From: Candidatus Rifleibacteriota bacterium | GTDB taxonomy: Bacteria > Muiribacteriota > Ozemobacteria > Ozemobacterales > Ozemobacteraceae | Length of the DNA: 64,000 nucleotides | Assembly: GCA_015233155.1 (NCBI GenBank) | Contig: JADFYG010000031.1 | Span: forward strand, 1 to 64,000 | Direction: 5' to 3' | Part shown: piece after piece, positions 52,547 through 60,753 of the stretch | How positions within the stretch are numbered: position 1 is the first letter of the stretch | How the letters are laid out: each line of letters opens with the position of its first letter | Translations under genes and position numbers: made by a program | Notes under the pieces: model-generated | What the model saw: only the letters and a program-made list of their open reading frames with translations | What the model was told of the DNA's origin: nothing | Databases searched by the model: none

Positions 52547-53230
52547 ATGAAGGAATCTGAAAAAATACAGTTTTTACGCCAGGTTACGCTCTTTCGGAGT
52601 CTTTCCGAAAAGGCGTTGCTTGAGCTGTCCGCCATTACGGTTGAGCAGACAATTTCAGCCAAGATGACCGTATTCAGGGAAGGCGATCCTGGCGATGCTC
52701 TTTATATCGTCATGAACGGGAAGGTCAATATCCTTCAGCGAAATTCGGAAGGAGTTGAAACGGTTCTTGCGACTGTTTCAAAGAATGCGGTCATTGGTGA
52801 CATGGCGGTCATAGATGATCAGCCGCGCTCAGCGTCAGTCATGACGGTCCAGGATACAGTGTTTCTCATTATCACCAAGGCTGATTTCAAGAGACTTCTC
52901 GGAGAAACTCCTGAAATCTCGTTTCAAATTCTGAAACTCGTGACCGAGCGACTGCGAACGACCAATCTCCACTTGAAGGAGCTCGAAACATCAGCCATTC
53001 AGATGCAGGAAGTCATTCGCGTCATTACCAAAATTGCCAGGAAAAGCAATTTACTTTCATTGAATGCTTCGATTGAAGCGGCGCGGGTCGGGGAGCAGGG
53101 GCGCGCGTTTTCCGTCGTCGCCTCAGAAATGAAAAAACTGGCCGAGGACTCGGCCCAGGAAGCCACCAAGATAGACAAGCTGTTACAGACGCTTCAGGCC
53201 AAGGCACGTGCTCTGGCAATTATGAAATAA
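52547..53230 (+). CDS. cNMP-binding domain fused to a truncated chemoreceptor signalling hairpin
   Basis: A 227-residue soluble protein. Residues ~8-125 are a CRP-type cyclic-nucleotide domain with an almost canonical cassette ([16 protein letters not shown], arginine present). From about 160 to 205 the sequence [20 protein letters not shown], then [18 protein letters not shown], is the conserved hairpin tip of methyl-accepting chemotaxis proteins, the part that contacts CheA and CheW. There is no membrane segment and no HAMP domain, and the coiled coil is much shorter than in usual receptors. No DNA-binding domain is present. It may tie a nucleotide signal to a chemotaxis-like array. It is 31 bases upstream of the Hfq-like gene. 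Confidence 0.85.
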   Translation: MKESEKIQFLRQVTLFRSLSEKALLELSAITVEQTISAKMTVFREGDPGDALYIVMNGKVNILQRNSEGVETVLATVSKNAVIGDMAVIDDQPRSASVMTVQDTVFLIITKADFKRLLGETPEISFQILKLVTERLRTTNLHLKELETSAIQMQEVIRVITKIARKSNLLSLNASIEAARVGEQGRAFSVVASEMKKLAEDSAQEATKIDKLLQTLQAKARALAIMK

Positions 53231-53261
53231 CCGGGGACACGACCCACACACAGGAGGCAAT

Positions 53262-53969
53262 ATGTCGCAATACAAGTCTCAGACCCAGAATATGTTTCTT
53301 TCGAGCGTGCGGAAACGGCATCAACCTGTTGAAGTCGTACTTAATACCGGCACGAGTCTGCGCGGGAAGATCAAGGGGTTCGATCAATTTTCCATCAGTC
53401 TTGTTTTCCGGGAAAAAGTCGAGGTTATCTACAAGTCGGCAATTCTTTTCATCACAGTTCTTCCCCGGAAACAGCGGCCAATGCCTTCCGGCGTACGCGG
53501 TTCCTTTGCTCCACGCAGTTCCAGCACTCTGCAGGCGCCGCGACCTTCAGTGCGTCTGCCGGTTCCTGAAGATGAGGATATATTCATTGAACCTCATCAT
53601 ATTTCCGACGAGTATGATGACGATGTGGAGGAGCCTCGGGAATTGCCTCCGGTTGCCGAAGAGCCTGTCGTCAGACGACCTCGTGGACGTGTTTCACCTG
53701 AGAAAAAGCCGGCTCGTGATGAAGATCATGAGGACGAAAAGCCACCTGTATCACCCCGGGTTTCCGCGAAGCCTGATGCTGTAGTTACACCGCCGCTGCC
53801 GACCCGTCGTTCCACAAAAGTGGCCGAAGATGTTGCTCCACCTCCCCGGAAAGTAACGGTAACTCGCCAGGGTCCGACTCGACCGCCGCCCCGCGATGCC
53901 GATATCAAGCGCGATATTCAGGACGATAATGATCCGCCACCACCCAAGAAGGTGCCGCGGCGTACCTGA
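53262..53969 (+). CDS. hfq: Hfq-type RNA chaperone with long disordered tail
   Basis: A 235-residue protein. Residues 8-75 (QNMFLSSVRKRHQPVEVVLN, then LRGKIKGFDQFSISLVF and VIYKSAILFITVLP) match the Sm1 and Sm2 motifs of Hfq, including the FDQF turn and YKxAI. Hfq hexamers pair small RNAs with mRNAs. Known Hfq proteins have 70-110 residues; here ~160 more follow, rich in Pro, Glu, Asp, Arg and Lys, with an acidic block (DEYDDDVEEP) and basic blocks. AGGAGG is five bases before the ATG. It follows the cNMP-chemoreceptor gene closely, so both may share a transcript. Confidence 0.85.
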   Translation: MSQYKSQTQNMFLSSVRKRHQPVEVVLNTGTSLRGKIKGFDQFSISLVFREKVEVIYKSAILFITVLPRKQRPMPSGVRGSFAPRSSSTLQAPRPSVRLPVPEDEDIFIEPHHISDEYDDDVEEPRELPPVAEEPVVRRPRGRVSPEKKPARDEDHEDEKPPVSPRVSAKPDAVVTPPLPTRRSTKVAEDVAPPPRKVTVTRQGPTRPPPRDADIKRDIQDDNDPPPPKKVPRRT

Positions 53970-54013
53970 TAACCTTTTCTGTTATACAACGGTGTATTGA
54001 ATTTTGTTTTATC

Positions 54014-54034
54014 GGGCGGGTTTAAATCCCGCCC
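54014..54034. repeat. Short hairpin downstream of hfq
   Basis: GGGCGGG and CCCGCCC are separated by seven bases (TTTAAAT), a palindrome related to the hairpin at 47782. It lies 45 bases after the hfq stop and may serve as a terminator or REP-like unit. No T run is present. Confidence 0.5.
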
Positions 54035-54091
54035 CTGCGATAATTATGACCGAATACATAAACAAATGTCATTGCACTTCTGTATAACCAC

Positions 54092-54249
54092 CAGGGCAAA
54101 CTCATTAAAAATCGGGAATAGGCCTATAGCGCGGCTCTCGACACAGGAACGATGACTATGGTAGGGCGTGACCGCCGGGCACGCCGAAGCGCAAAGCGGC
54201 GCGCCCGGCGGTCGCGCCCTACCACAGAACTTTTAATGCGCTTGCCCTG
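54092..54249 (-). mobile_element. Palindromic mobile repeat family 1, copy D (158 bp)
   Basis: Ends CAGGGCAAACTCATTAAAA and the complement of CAGGGCAAGCGCATTAAAA; core hairpin of two 27-base arms at 54160-54223. The flanks GTATAACCAC (54082-54091 and 54250-54259) are identical over ten bases. Its orientation is opposite to copies A, B and C, judged by the asymmetric spacer (GGCCTATAGCGCGGCTCT lies left of the core). Length and spacer equal copy B. It splits an ACCACAGAT-type motif that belongs to the flank. Confidence 0.85.
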
Positions 54250-54353
54250 GTATAACCACAGATATACACGGATTAACAAAATAATCTCTTCACTTTTTCA
54301 AAAGCTGCCGATACAGGGGGTGGCCGTATCGCGTATTAAAGAGGAGATTATCC

Positions 54354-54455
54354 ATGAAAAGACGAATTGGGAACCTCGTATATGAGTATCATTTCAACAA
54401 GCGCCTGAGCATTTTTGTCTGGCGGCAGTTGCCTCAGGGCGAGCAGGACAAGTAG
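54354..54455 (+). CDS. Small ORF of 33 residues upstream of the zinc-ribbon gene
   Basis: ATG 54354 is preceded by GAGGAG at seven bases, an excellent ribosome-binding site. The frame reads MKRRIGNLVYEYHFNKRLSI and ends FVWRQLPQGEQDK at 54455. It ends eight bases before the ATG of the next gene, so it could be a leader peptide or an independent small protein. The composition is basic and aromatic, without a membrane segment. No homologue can be claimed. Confidence 0.45.
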   Translation: MKRRIGNLVYEYHFNKRLSIFVWRQLPQGEQDK

Positions 54456-54463
54456 GAATCAAT

Positions 54464-55342
54464 ATGTGCGCCTACTGCCCGCGTTGTGAATCTCCTCTCG
54501 CGACTCGCGAGGCCTCATGCCATGTGTGTGGCCATCAATGGCATATTCGGTGCGGCGCCTGTGGAAAACTCAACGTTCCGCAGGCGGTATTCTGCGGCGA
54601 GTGCGGCCGTGCCATAAGTTGGCGCGATCGTATACGGCAGAAGCATGAAGAACTTTTTTCTTACGTTTCGCGTTCCCGCTTGCGTAATCTGGGTGCCGGC
54701 CTGGCCTTCGGAACTCTTTTTGCCGTGTTTGCATTCGGTTCCATGGGCATGAGCAGTCCGGGTTCCGCAAAAATCATACCCGAGTATGAGATGGCGGGCC
54801 CCGCTGACGGGATCCTTGACACCGGTTTCGGGCGGAAAGCTTCGGCAAGATTGCGCGGCTTTCTGAAGCAGGATCAGAGCGGCCGGCGAATCACTCAGGG
54901 CGACTTGATAAGAGTCGGAAACATGCTGATCGATGCCTTTTCTCCCGCGATTCATCCTGAGAGGCCCGTTAGCGGATTGAACACCGCGGATTCACGCAAG
55001 TATCTGCAAACGCTTGAAAGCGATCAGATGTCTCCGTCGGATGAACCCGTTACACGTTCAGACGTTGCGATGTTTTTTTTCCGATTCGTTTCGGATATGT
55101 TTGAAGTGCCGCCCGTCGAGGAATCGACCTACAAGTATGCGGACATTCCGAGATACCATTTCATGAATCTTCCGGTAGAGACTCTTGACATGATCGGCCT
55201 TCATCTGTCCCGAGAGGACAATGTTTTCGGAGGCGATGACGCAGTAACGTTGTCATGGCTTTCAAAACTCTCGGTCGATCTGGTTAAGGCATGCGAAGGC
55301 CGGTTGAAAAATGTAGCTTTTTCTTCACTGGAAGTGCAATAG
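54464..55342 (+). CDS. Double zinc-ribbon membrane protein with SLH-like region
   Basis: A 292-residue protein. The first ~50 residues hold two CxxC-type zinc ribbons (CAYCPRC, CHVCGHQW, CGACGK and CGECGR). One membrane helix follows (about 73-92, NLGAGLAFGTLFAVFAFGSM). The remainder contains DEPVTRSDVAMFFFRFVSDM and YADIPRYHFMNLPVETLDMI, reminiscent of an S-layer-homology repeat pair, which binds cell-wall polymers. So the ribbons would be cytoplasmic and the SLH-like part outside. The SLH resemblance is partial. It converges with the VWA operon. Confidence 0.65.
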   Translation: MCAYCPRCESPLATREASCHVCGHQWHIRCGACGKLNVPQAVFCGECGRAISWRDRIRQKHEELFSYVSRSRLRNLGAGLAFGTLFAVFAFGSMGMSSPGSAKIIPEYEMAGPADGILDTGFGRKASARLRGFLKQDQSGRRITQGDLIRVGNMLIDAFSPAIHPERPVSGLNTADSRKYLQTLESDQMSPSDEPVTRSDVAMFFFRFVSDMFEVPPVEESTYKYADIPRYHFMNLPVETLDMIGLHLSREDNVFGGDDAVTLSWLSKLSVDLVKACEGRLKNVAFSSLEVQ

Positions 55343-55350
55343 AGCGTTAT

Positions 55351-58143
55351 TCAGGAGCGTGAATCAAAGCGTTTGTAGCGCTCCCAGACCTGCTGAGCTT
55401 CGTGAACAGCCGAACCCTTCATGAAAAAAGCCTTTGCACGTAAATAATAGCGTTTTGCTTCTTCCTCTTCGCCCTTCAGCGAATACTCCTCCGCCATGTT
55501 AAGAAACTTCTGCGCAAGCTGACGATATATGTCCTCCGATTTTTCACCTTGCAGCTCTGCTGCTCCCTGTTCTGATGGAGAAACTCCGAACACATCAGAT
55601 TTGCGCAGGAAGATATCTATGATGTATAGCAGAAGCGCTGCAAGCGCTATCCATGGCCACAGACTGACGTATAATACTGCCTCGCCGCCGCCACGAAGGT
55701 TCCCTCCTCCGGCAAAACCGGCGAGCGAGTCCAGGACTTCACCTCCGGTCTTTTCGGCTATGTTGCGCAACAGCGCCTGATTGGTTTTGCCAGGCTCGAA
55801 CTCACGCGATTCATTAACCGGCAGGAAATAATCACTCTGCACTTGCGACGAATCTCGCTTTGACAGCAGTTTCAACGGAAAAACTCCGGGGGCCGAAGCC
55901 GCCAGAGACGCCTCGTAACATCCGTCGGAAGCCTGAGTCATCGGCCAGTGCTCACGCATACTGCTTGCCCAGGTAACCTCGAGTCCGTTAAAATCTGTTT
56001 CCGGTTCGGAACCCGGATCGACCGTCAGATGTATGTCCATGCCTTTTTGCACAACCTTGAGCGCCGCGCTTTCACGCGCGCCTTCGGAGAGATCTTTTAC
56101 AGTCTGGCGAAGCAATTTGCCGAGCCCATTCCAGGATGCCCAGTTGCGGCTCCAGTTCGGGAGCAGATCCGGGGTGAAAGCGACGGAGCGACCAAGCCCG
56201 TAGCGCCAGCGGGCAATAACCGGGTCCCCGCGCGGATTCGCCATGACCATCTCGCCTGATGGTTTGAGTTGAGTTATGACAAGCCCCATGAGCGGCGGAA
56301 TTTCCGCCTGTTTTATTCCACGTGTGATCGGACCGGAGTTTGAAAGCAGCGGAGTGAACTGCTCCTCTATGGTTGGAGGTCCTGAAATTCGTTTGAATTC
56401 TTTCCGAAACAGATTCGGAAGATCGGCAAAATCGAGGCTTTGATAAAAGACTCCCCCTGTCTCACTTGCAATCGTTTCAAGAATCTGCGGGTTCACGTTC
56501 ACACCGGCCGCAACAGTAGTGATTGGAATATTCAGATCGCGAAAGTTCTCGAACATTCCTACGCAGGCAAAAAAGTCGGCAGGCTCGCCGTCGCTCATCA
56601 TTAGAATACTTCGCTGACTGGACGGCGAATTTTTGAGAGCTACGAACGCCTCGGCAAGCGGAGTCGAAAAAATGGTTCCCCCGCCCGGCGCGTAATTATC
56701 CAGAACGGCGCAGGCCGCTTCCGGATCGACGATCTTCTGCAGAGGCACCGCCCATACCGGCTCACTGCTGAAAAGGACAATTCCGACATAGTGGCCCTTA
56801 CAAAGTCGCAAAATCTCCTTTGCAGCCTGCACAAGGTAAGTCCAGCTGCTGCCCGCCATGCTTCCAGAGCAATCAAGCAACAGGACGAGAGAAAGAGCCT
56901 TGTTCACTGTTCGACGCGGCATGCGCACCGGAAGCGCATCTTCGACGGGAGAATCAGTGTAATCACCTGGTCCGAACGAATTGGGTCCGCCGATCATCAT
57001 GAGACCGTTGCCGTCATGAACCGAGTCCCGGATAGCTGTCAAATCGCGGTCTTTAAATGCGCTTTTCGGGATATTGTTTAGAATGAGGCACGGATACCTC
57101 TTGATCAGCACAGAAAGATCAGTCGGCCACGATGCCGGGGAAAATGCCGCAAACTCGATCTTTTCGGCGCGCAAGGCTTCGCGCAGGAAACGTCCCTCCT
57201 CGGGGCTTCCATCCAGCAGAAGCGCGCGAGGTAAGGGTCTTACGCGCAATAACCCTCTTACCGGAATTCCCATACGATGACGCGCGGTTCGTGCCGTGAG
57301 CCCATATACCTGAACGCCTGTCTTGTTCGTCTTGAACGAGAATGTCACGGCATTGTATCCGGATAAAAGGTGCTCGGTGCGATTTTCCGAAACTCCGTCC
57401 GTGCCGGTCAGCGTCAATTCCGCGGTTTCTTCGCCGCTTGGGAGATAGATCAATGCCTGGGCCTTCACTTCTTCGCCGGCATATGATGCCTCGGGAAGCA
57501 CGAGACGAACAACTCTGGGGCGCGGATCCGGGGTCCGCGAAGGCAGGGGAAAGACATCGACCGGAATATTCCCATCGCTTATGCGGTCGAGAGCTTTAAC
57601 CGTACCGCCGTGCGTATCGCGTCCGTCGGAAATCAGGATTATCCGCCCGCGTCTACCACTGGGAATAGCATCATTGGCGGCGATAAGAGCCTCTCCGAGA
57701 TCGGTCGCTGCATTCCTCGGAAGCCGATTCAGGGCGTCGGCTGTTTGCCCGGCAGCTGAAAGCGCCTTTATAAGAGGGTCTCCGGCTTCAATGACCGTAT
57801 GGCGCCCGCTGAATGCGACAATGCGGCCTTCGACGTCACGGGGCAAACCCTGAACGATGCTCGCGATTTGCGCAGCCGACGATTCGAGTGCCTGACGATC
57901 GACGGACTCGGATACGTCGAGAGCGAAAACGAGGCGTGAGCCCTCCCTCACGGTTTCGAGTTCGATACGCGGATCGAGCATGGCAAGTACAAGCAGACTC
58001 AGGATGCCCAGTTTTATCCAGAGGAGAAGATGTTTGCCTCGCGACGAAATGAAGATCGGTGTGCGAATCCAGAGGATTGCAAGCAGCAGTACTGGAATAG
58101 CCCACAAAAGAGGTGTCGGCGAGGCGAATACCAGAGATCCCAT
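55351..58143 (-). CDS. Membrane protein with two von Willebrand A domains and an amidotransferase-like domain
   Basis: A 930-residue protein. Two N-terminal helices (about 12-60) are followed by a VWA domain (MIDAS FALDVSESVD, about 75-200), an Ig-like part, a glutamine-amidotransferase-like domain (about 305-400, CLILNNIPKSAF, GLMMIGGPNSFGPGDY), a second VWA domain (LLLDCSGSMAGSS, about 430-600), a beta-rich part and a C-terminal helix (about 830, YVSLWPWIALAALLLYIID) with a helical tail. This is the architecture of large proteins at the end of MoxR-DUF58-BatA operons. It starts eight bases after the BatA-like gene. Confidence 0.85.
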   Translation of the reverse strand: MGSLVFASPTPLLWAIPVLLLAILWIRTPIFISSRGKHLLLWIKLGILSLLVLAMLDPRIELETVREGSRLVFALDVSESVDRQALESSAAQIASIVQGLPRDVEGRIVAFSGRHTVIEAGDPLIKALSAAGQTADALNRLPRNAATDLGEALIAANDAIPSGRRGRIILISDGRDTHGGTVKALDRISDGNIPVDVFPLPSRTPDPRPRVVRLVLPEASYAGEEVKAQALIYLPSGEETAELTLTGTDGVSENRTEHLLSGYNAVTFSFKTNKTGVQVYGLTARTARHRMGIPVRGLLRVRPLPRALLLDGSPEEGRFLREALRAEKIEFAAFSPASWPTDLSVLIKRYPCLILNNIPKSAFKDRDLTAIRDSVHDGNGLMMIGGPNSFGPGDYTDSPVEDALPVRMPRRTVNKALSLVLLLDCSGSMAGSSWTYLVQAAKEILRLCKGHYVGIVLFSSEPVWAVPLQKIVDPEAACAVLDNYAPGGGTIFSTPLAEAFVALKNSPSSQRSILMMSDGEPADFFACVGMFENFRDLNIPITTVAAGVNVNPQILETIASETGGVFYQSLDFADLPNLFRKEFKRISGPPTIEEQFTPLLSNSGPITRGIKQAEIPPLMGLVITQLKPSGEMVMANPRGDPVIARWRYGLGRSVAFTPDLLPNWSRNWASWNGLGKLLRQTVKDLSEGARESAALKVVQKGMDIHLTVDPGSEPETDFNGLEVTWASSMREHWPMTQASDGCYEASLAASAPGVFPLKLLSKRDSSQVQSDYFLPVNESREFEPGKTNQALLRNIAEKTGGEVLDSLAGFAGGGNLRGGGEAVLYVSLWPWIALAALLLYIIDIFLRKSDVFGVSPSEQGAAELQGEKSEDIYRQLAQKFLNMAEEYSLKGEEEEAKRYYLRAKAFFMKGSAVHEAQQVWERYKRFDSRS

Positions 58144-58150
58144 AAGGTTC

Positions 58151-59875
58151 TCAATACCTCCTCAGATACAGATACCATTCAAACAGTACGCATACGAATG
58201 CAATACTGAGAATGGCCTGCCACGGAGATCCAGCCTGATCCTTCACGCGACGTCCCACTTTTTGTGCGAGATTAGGAGGCTTCGCCGGAGCGGGTGTCAG
58301 AATAGCTTCAGATGGAGCTTGAAGATTGATGGCAAGTCTTGATCCTGGTTTTCCCGGCGGGGAATGAAAGCCCGCCGTTTCGGGGGGGCGCCCGTGCCAG
58401 AGAGCCGCCATGCCCGGATGTCCGACGGGATACCAAAGGCGCGGGAAATCGTTCTGCAGCAAATATTCAACAAGGTTGAACAGAAGTACCGGCAGAAACA
58501 TCTCTCCCCGAAATGCGGGGTGATCGGGGTCGAATGCAATCGACACATGTGGGAAGTGGCGGTCGCCGCGAGTGTCCAGCATTTCGGAAACGAGTGTTCC
58601 GCCGACGGCATCGACCAGAGAAAGCCCCGAAATATCGGAGAACGGCCGCAGCGCTTCGCCCGGTATGACATCCCAGTTCGTAAAGGCCAGCAAAGGGTGC
58701 TCCTCTTCCCAGGAAATAATTTCGCCCGGAGCTACGCCGGGATCTCCAGAATTGCCGGGAAAAAATGCCGCGCTCGGACGATCGCGGGCTTCGGCAGGGC
58801 CTGGTCCGATGGAAATCACCGCGGCACTGTCGGAAGCGGCATCGGGGTTATCAGTAAGAGACAGGAATTCAACGAGAGGCAGAGCGCGCCGCAACCGGTA
58901 TAAAATCGAGCCGGCCGGGGCATCTATAGCCACGCGTGGACGCAATCCCGGGTCTGACAGGTACCAGCAGTCATCAGCCTTGGAAATATTACTGGCATCC
59001 GGAACAGACAATGTAAATGTGGCTGGTGGAATCAGCGGAGGAAGAGGAACGGCAATGCGAGTGTCACCGGCGAGCTTGATCTTCAGGGGGAGTGCAGAAG
59101 TTCCGCTGCATGCGATGCGAATTTCCACCTCAACCGTTTCCGCATTGGTATTCCTGACGAAAAGGTTGCCTCCGATGCTTCCTGCGGCCGGATTCCAGAT
59201 GGTTTCGGCGCCGACAATGGCGACATTCCCTGATTTGGTGCCAAAAATTTCTACCGACATCGCCGTTTGAGGAAGAAAATCAGGCGGAATTTTCAAATCT
59301 ATGGTATCTGTGAGCAGAAACAGTTCATCGGCTCCGAGGCCCTCGAGATCACGAATCATACGCAAAACACGTTCCGGTGAAGGGGTTGCCGCATGGGTAG
59401 GCGACAATCTGTCGAGGGCTCCGCGAACAAGGTTTCCGTCTTCGACAGGTGAAACGACAGAACGTAATCTGTCTGTCAGCACCAATAAGCCCGTGCGGCC
59501 ATTCCATGTCTTAATCAGATCACGAGCGCGGGCGCGGGCAGCTTCCCAGCGCGAAGGTAAAACATCGACGGCCTGCATGGAAGCCGAAGCATCAATGATT
59601 ATAAGTCTGGTGAGTCCAACGCCGCCGTTCAGGAGAGGACGAGTCATGGCGAACACAGCCCACGTTACGGCGAGTAGCTGCAGAATCAGGAACAAAGAGT
59701 TCTGGAAGCGTTGAAAAAACGAGTTCGGTTTGAGTCGCGAAATCACAATGCGCCATATAATGTTGCTTGAAACCGCTGCATGACGCGGTCGCGACTTTAT
59801 GAAATAAAGAACAAACACGGGCAAAAGTAAACCCAACGCCCAGAAGAAGCCAGGGTTGAGAAAATCAGGCATCAT
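58151..59875 (-). CDS. BatA-like membrane protein with VWA-type domain
   Basis: A 574-residue protein. The N-terminus FLNPGFFWALGLLLPVFVLY is the aerotolerance-regulator (BatA) membrane anchor, a second helix lies at about 62-80, and a VWA domain follows with MIDAS LIIIDASASMQAVD at about 89-102. A C-terminal helix (ILSIAFVCVLFEWYLYL) closes the protein. These proteins work with MoxR ATPases and DUF58 proteins, in an unclear chaperone-like process. It starts one base after the stop of the DUF58 gene, with no clear ribosome-binding site, consistent with coupling. Confidence 0.87.
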   Translation of the reverse strand: MMPDFLNPGFFWALGLLLPVFVLYFIKSRPRHAAVSSNIIWRIVISRLKPNSFFQRFQNSLFLILQLLAVTWAVFAMTRPLLNGGVGLTRLIIIDASASMQAVDVLPSRWEAARARARDLIKTWNGRTGLLVLTDRLRSVVSPVEDGNLVRGALDRLSPTHAATPSPERVLRMIRDLEGLGADELFLLTDTIDLKIPPDFLPQTAMSVEIFGTKSGNVAIVGAETIWNPAAGSIGGNLFVRNTNAETVEVEIRIACSGTSALPLKIKLAGDTRIAVPLPPLIPPATFTLSVPDASNISKADDCWYLSDPGLRPRVAIDAPAGSILYRLRRALPLVEFLSLTDNPDAASDSAAVISIGPGPAEARDRPSAAFFPGNSGDPGVAPGEIISWEEEHPLLAFTNWDVIPGEALRPFSDISGLSLVDAVGGTLVSEMLDTRGDRHFPHVSIAFDPDHPAFRGEMFLPVLLFNLVEYLLQNDFPRLWYPVGHPGMAALWHGRPPETAGFHSPPGKPGSRLAINLQAPSEAILTPAPAKPPNLAQKVGRRVKDQAGSPWQAILSIAFVCVLFEWYLYLRRY

Positions 59876-59876
59876 G

Positions 59877-60752
59877 TCAGCTGCGATGATGCATGTTGCT
59901 GAAGAGATCGAGCATGGTCGATTCGAACGGCGTGCTGGTGATGCTTTGCTGATACCGCATGCGCATTCCTATAAGGGTTTTCCTGAGCTCGTCGATCGTT
60001 TCTTTTAAAACTTCTTCGTAGATCGTCAATGCCTGCTTATTTATCTGAAGGGTGACTTTTGAGGAATCCTCGATATCGCTGAGTTCTACAAGGCCTGCCA
60101 GATCGGGTGTGATTTCCTCCGGGGCAAGAATATGTACAAGATTGACCTCAAAACGCCGATGGAACAGTTTTTTCAGACCAACGGCCAGATCAGTGCCGAA
60201 CATGGCGTCGGTGAGAATGAAAACTACGCCGGGACGGCGATTCTTCAGTATAAAATGTGTTACAGTCTCTTCAAAGTTTGTGCTTTGACCTTTTGACACG
60301 CGGTTTTCGAGAAAACCCATAATACGGTGGATGTGCCCTGGCCGGAAGCCATTTTCCGTGGCCGCATCGAGACCGCGCGCGAATGAGTAGACACGGGCTG
60401 TATCCTGGTGTTGCATGGCAATGTATGAAATTGCCGCAGCCAGCTTGCGTGCGTGATCGAATTTGGCCGGTTTACCGAAGTTCATGGAATCGGACGTATC
60501 GAGCAAAACAGAGACCGTCAACTCCTCCTCATTGTGGAACTTTTTTATATACAGCGTTTCGAGTCGGCCGTACAAGTTCCAGTCTATGAAGCGAAGATCG
60601 TCACCCGGAGTGTAATCTTTATACTCGGCGAACTCGATGGATGCGCCGCGTTGTGGGCTTTTACGATGTCCGATCTTCTCACCGCGAAAATGTTTCTTCG
60701 TGATGATATGCAGAAGTTTAAGATTCTTGAAAAATTTCAGGTCGAATAACAT
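59877..60752 (-). CDS. DUF58 domain protein
   Basis: A 291-residue soluble protein matching DUF58 over its length: the block DLRFIDWNLYGRLETLYIKK and a VWA-like motif SVLLDTSDSMNFGKPAKF (DTSDS). DUF58 proteins are nearly always encoded between a MoxR ATPase and BatA/VWA proteins; here the MoxR gene is elsewhere (10006-11238). The gene starts one base after the end of the upstream membrane-protein gene. Confidence 0.93.
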   Translation of the reverse strand: MLFDLKFFKNLKLLHIITKKHFRGEKIGHRKSPQRGASIEFAEYKDYTPGDDLRFIDWNLYGRLETLYIKKFHNEEELTVSVLLDTSDSMNFGKPAKFDHARKLAAAISYIAMQHQDTARVYSFARGLDAATENGFRPGHIHRIMGFLENRVSKGQSTNFEETVTHFILKNRRPGVVFILTDAMFGTDLAVGLKKLFHRRFEVNLVHILAPEEITPDLAGLVELSDIEDSSKVTLQINKQALTIYEEVLKETIDELRKTLIGMRMRYQQSITSTPFESTMLDLFSNMHHRS

Positions 60753-60753
60753 A

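Noticed and set aside
54152-54385. Arg-rich short frames of the GRDRRARRS type over the mobile repeats (also near 17271 and 33774)
   Set aside because: They are translations of the palindromic core and occur on both strands; no ribosome-binding sites belong to them.
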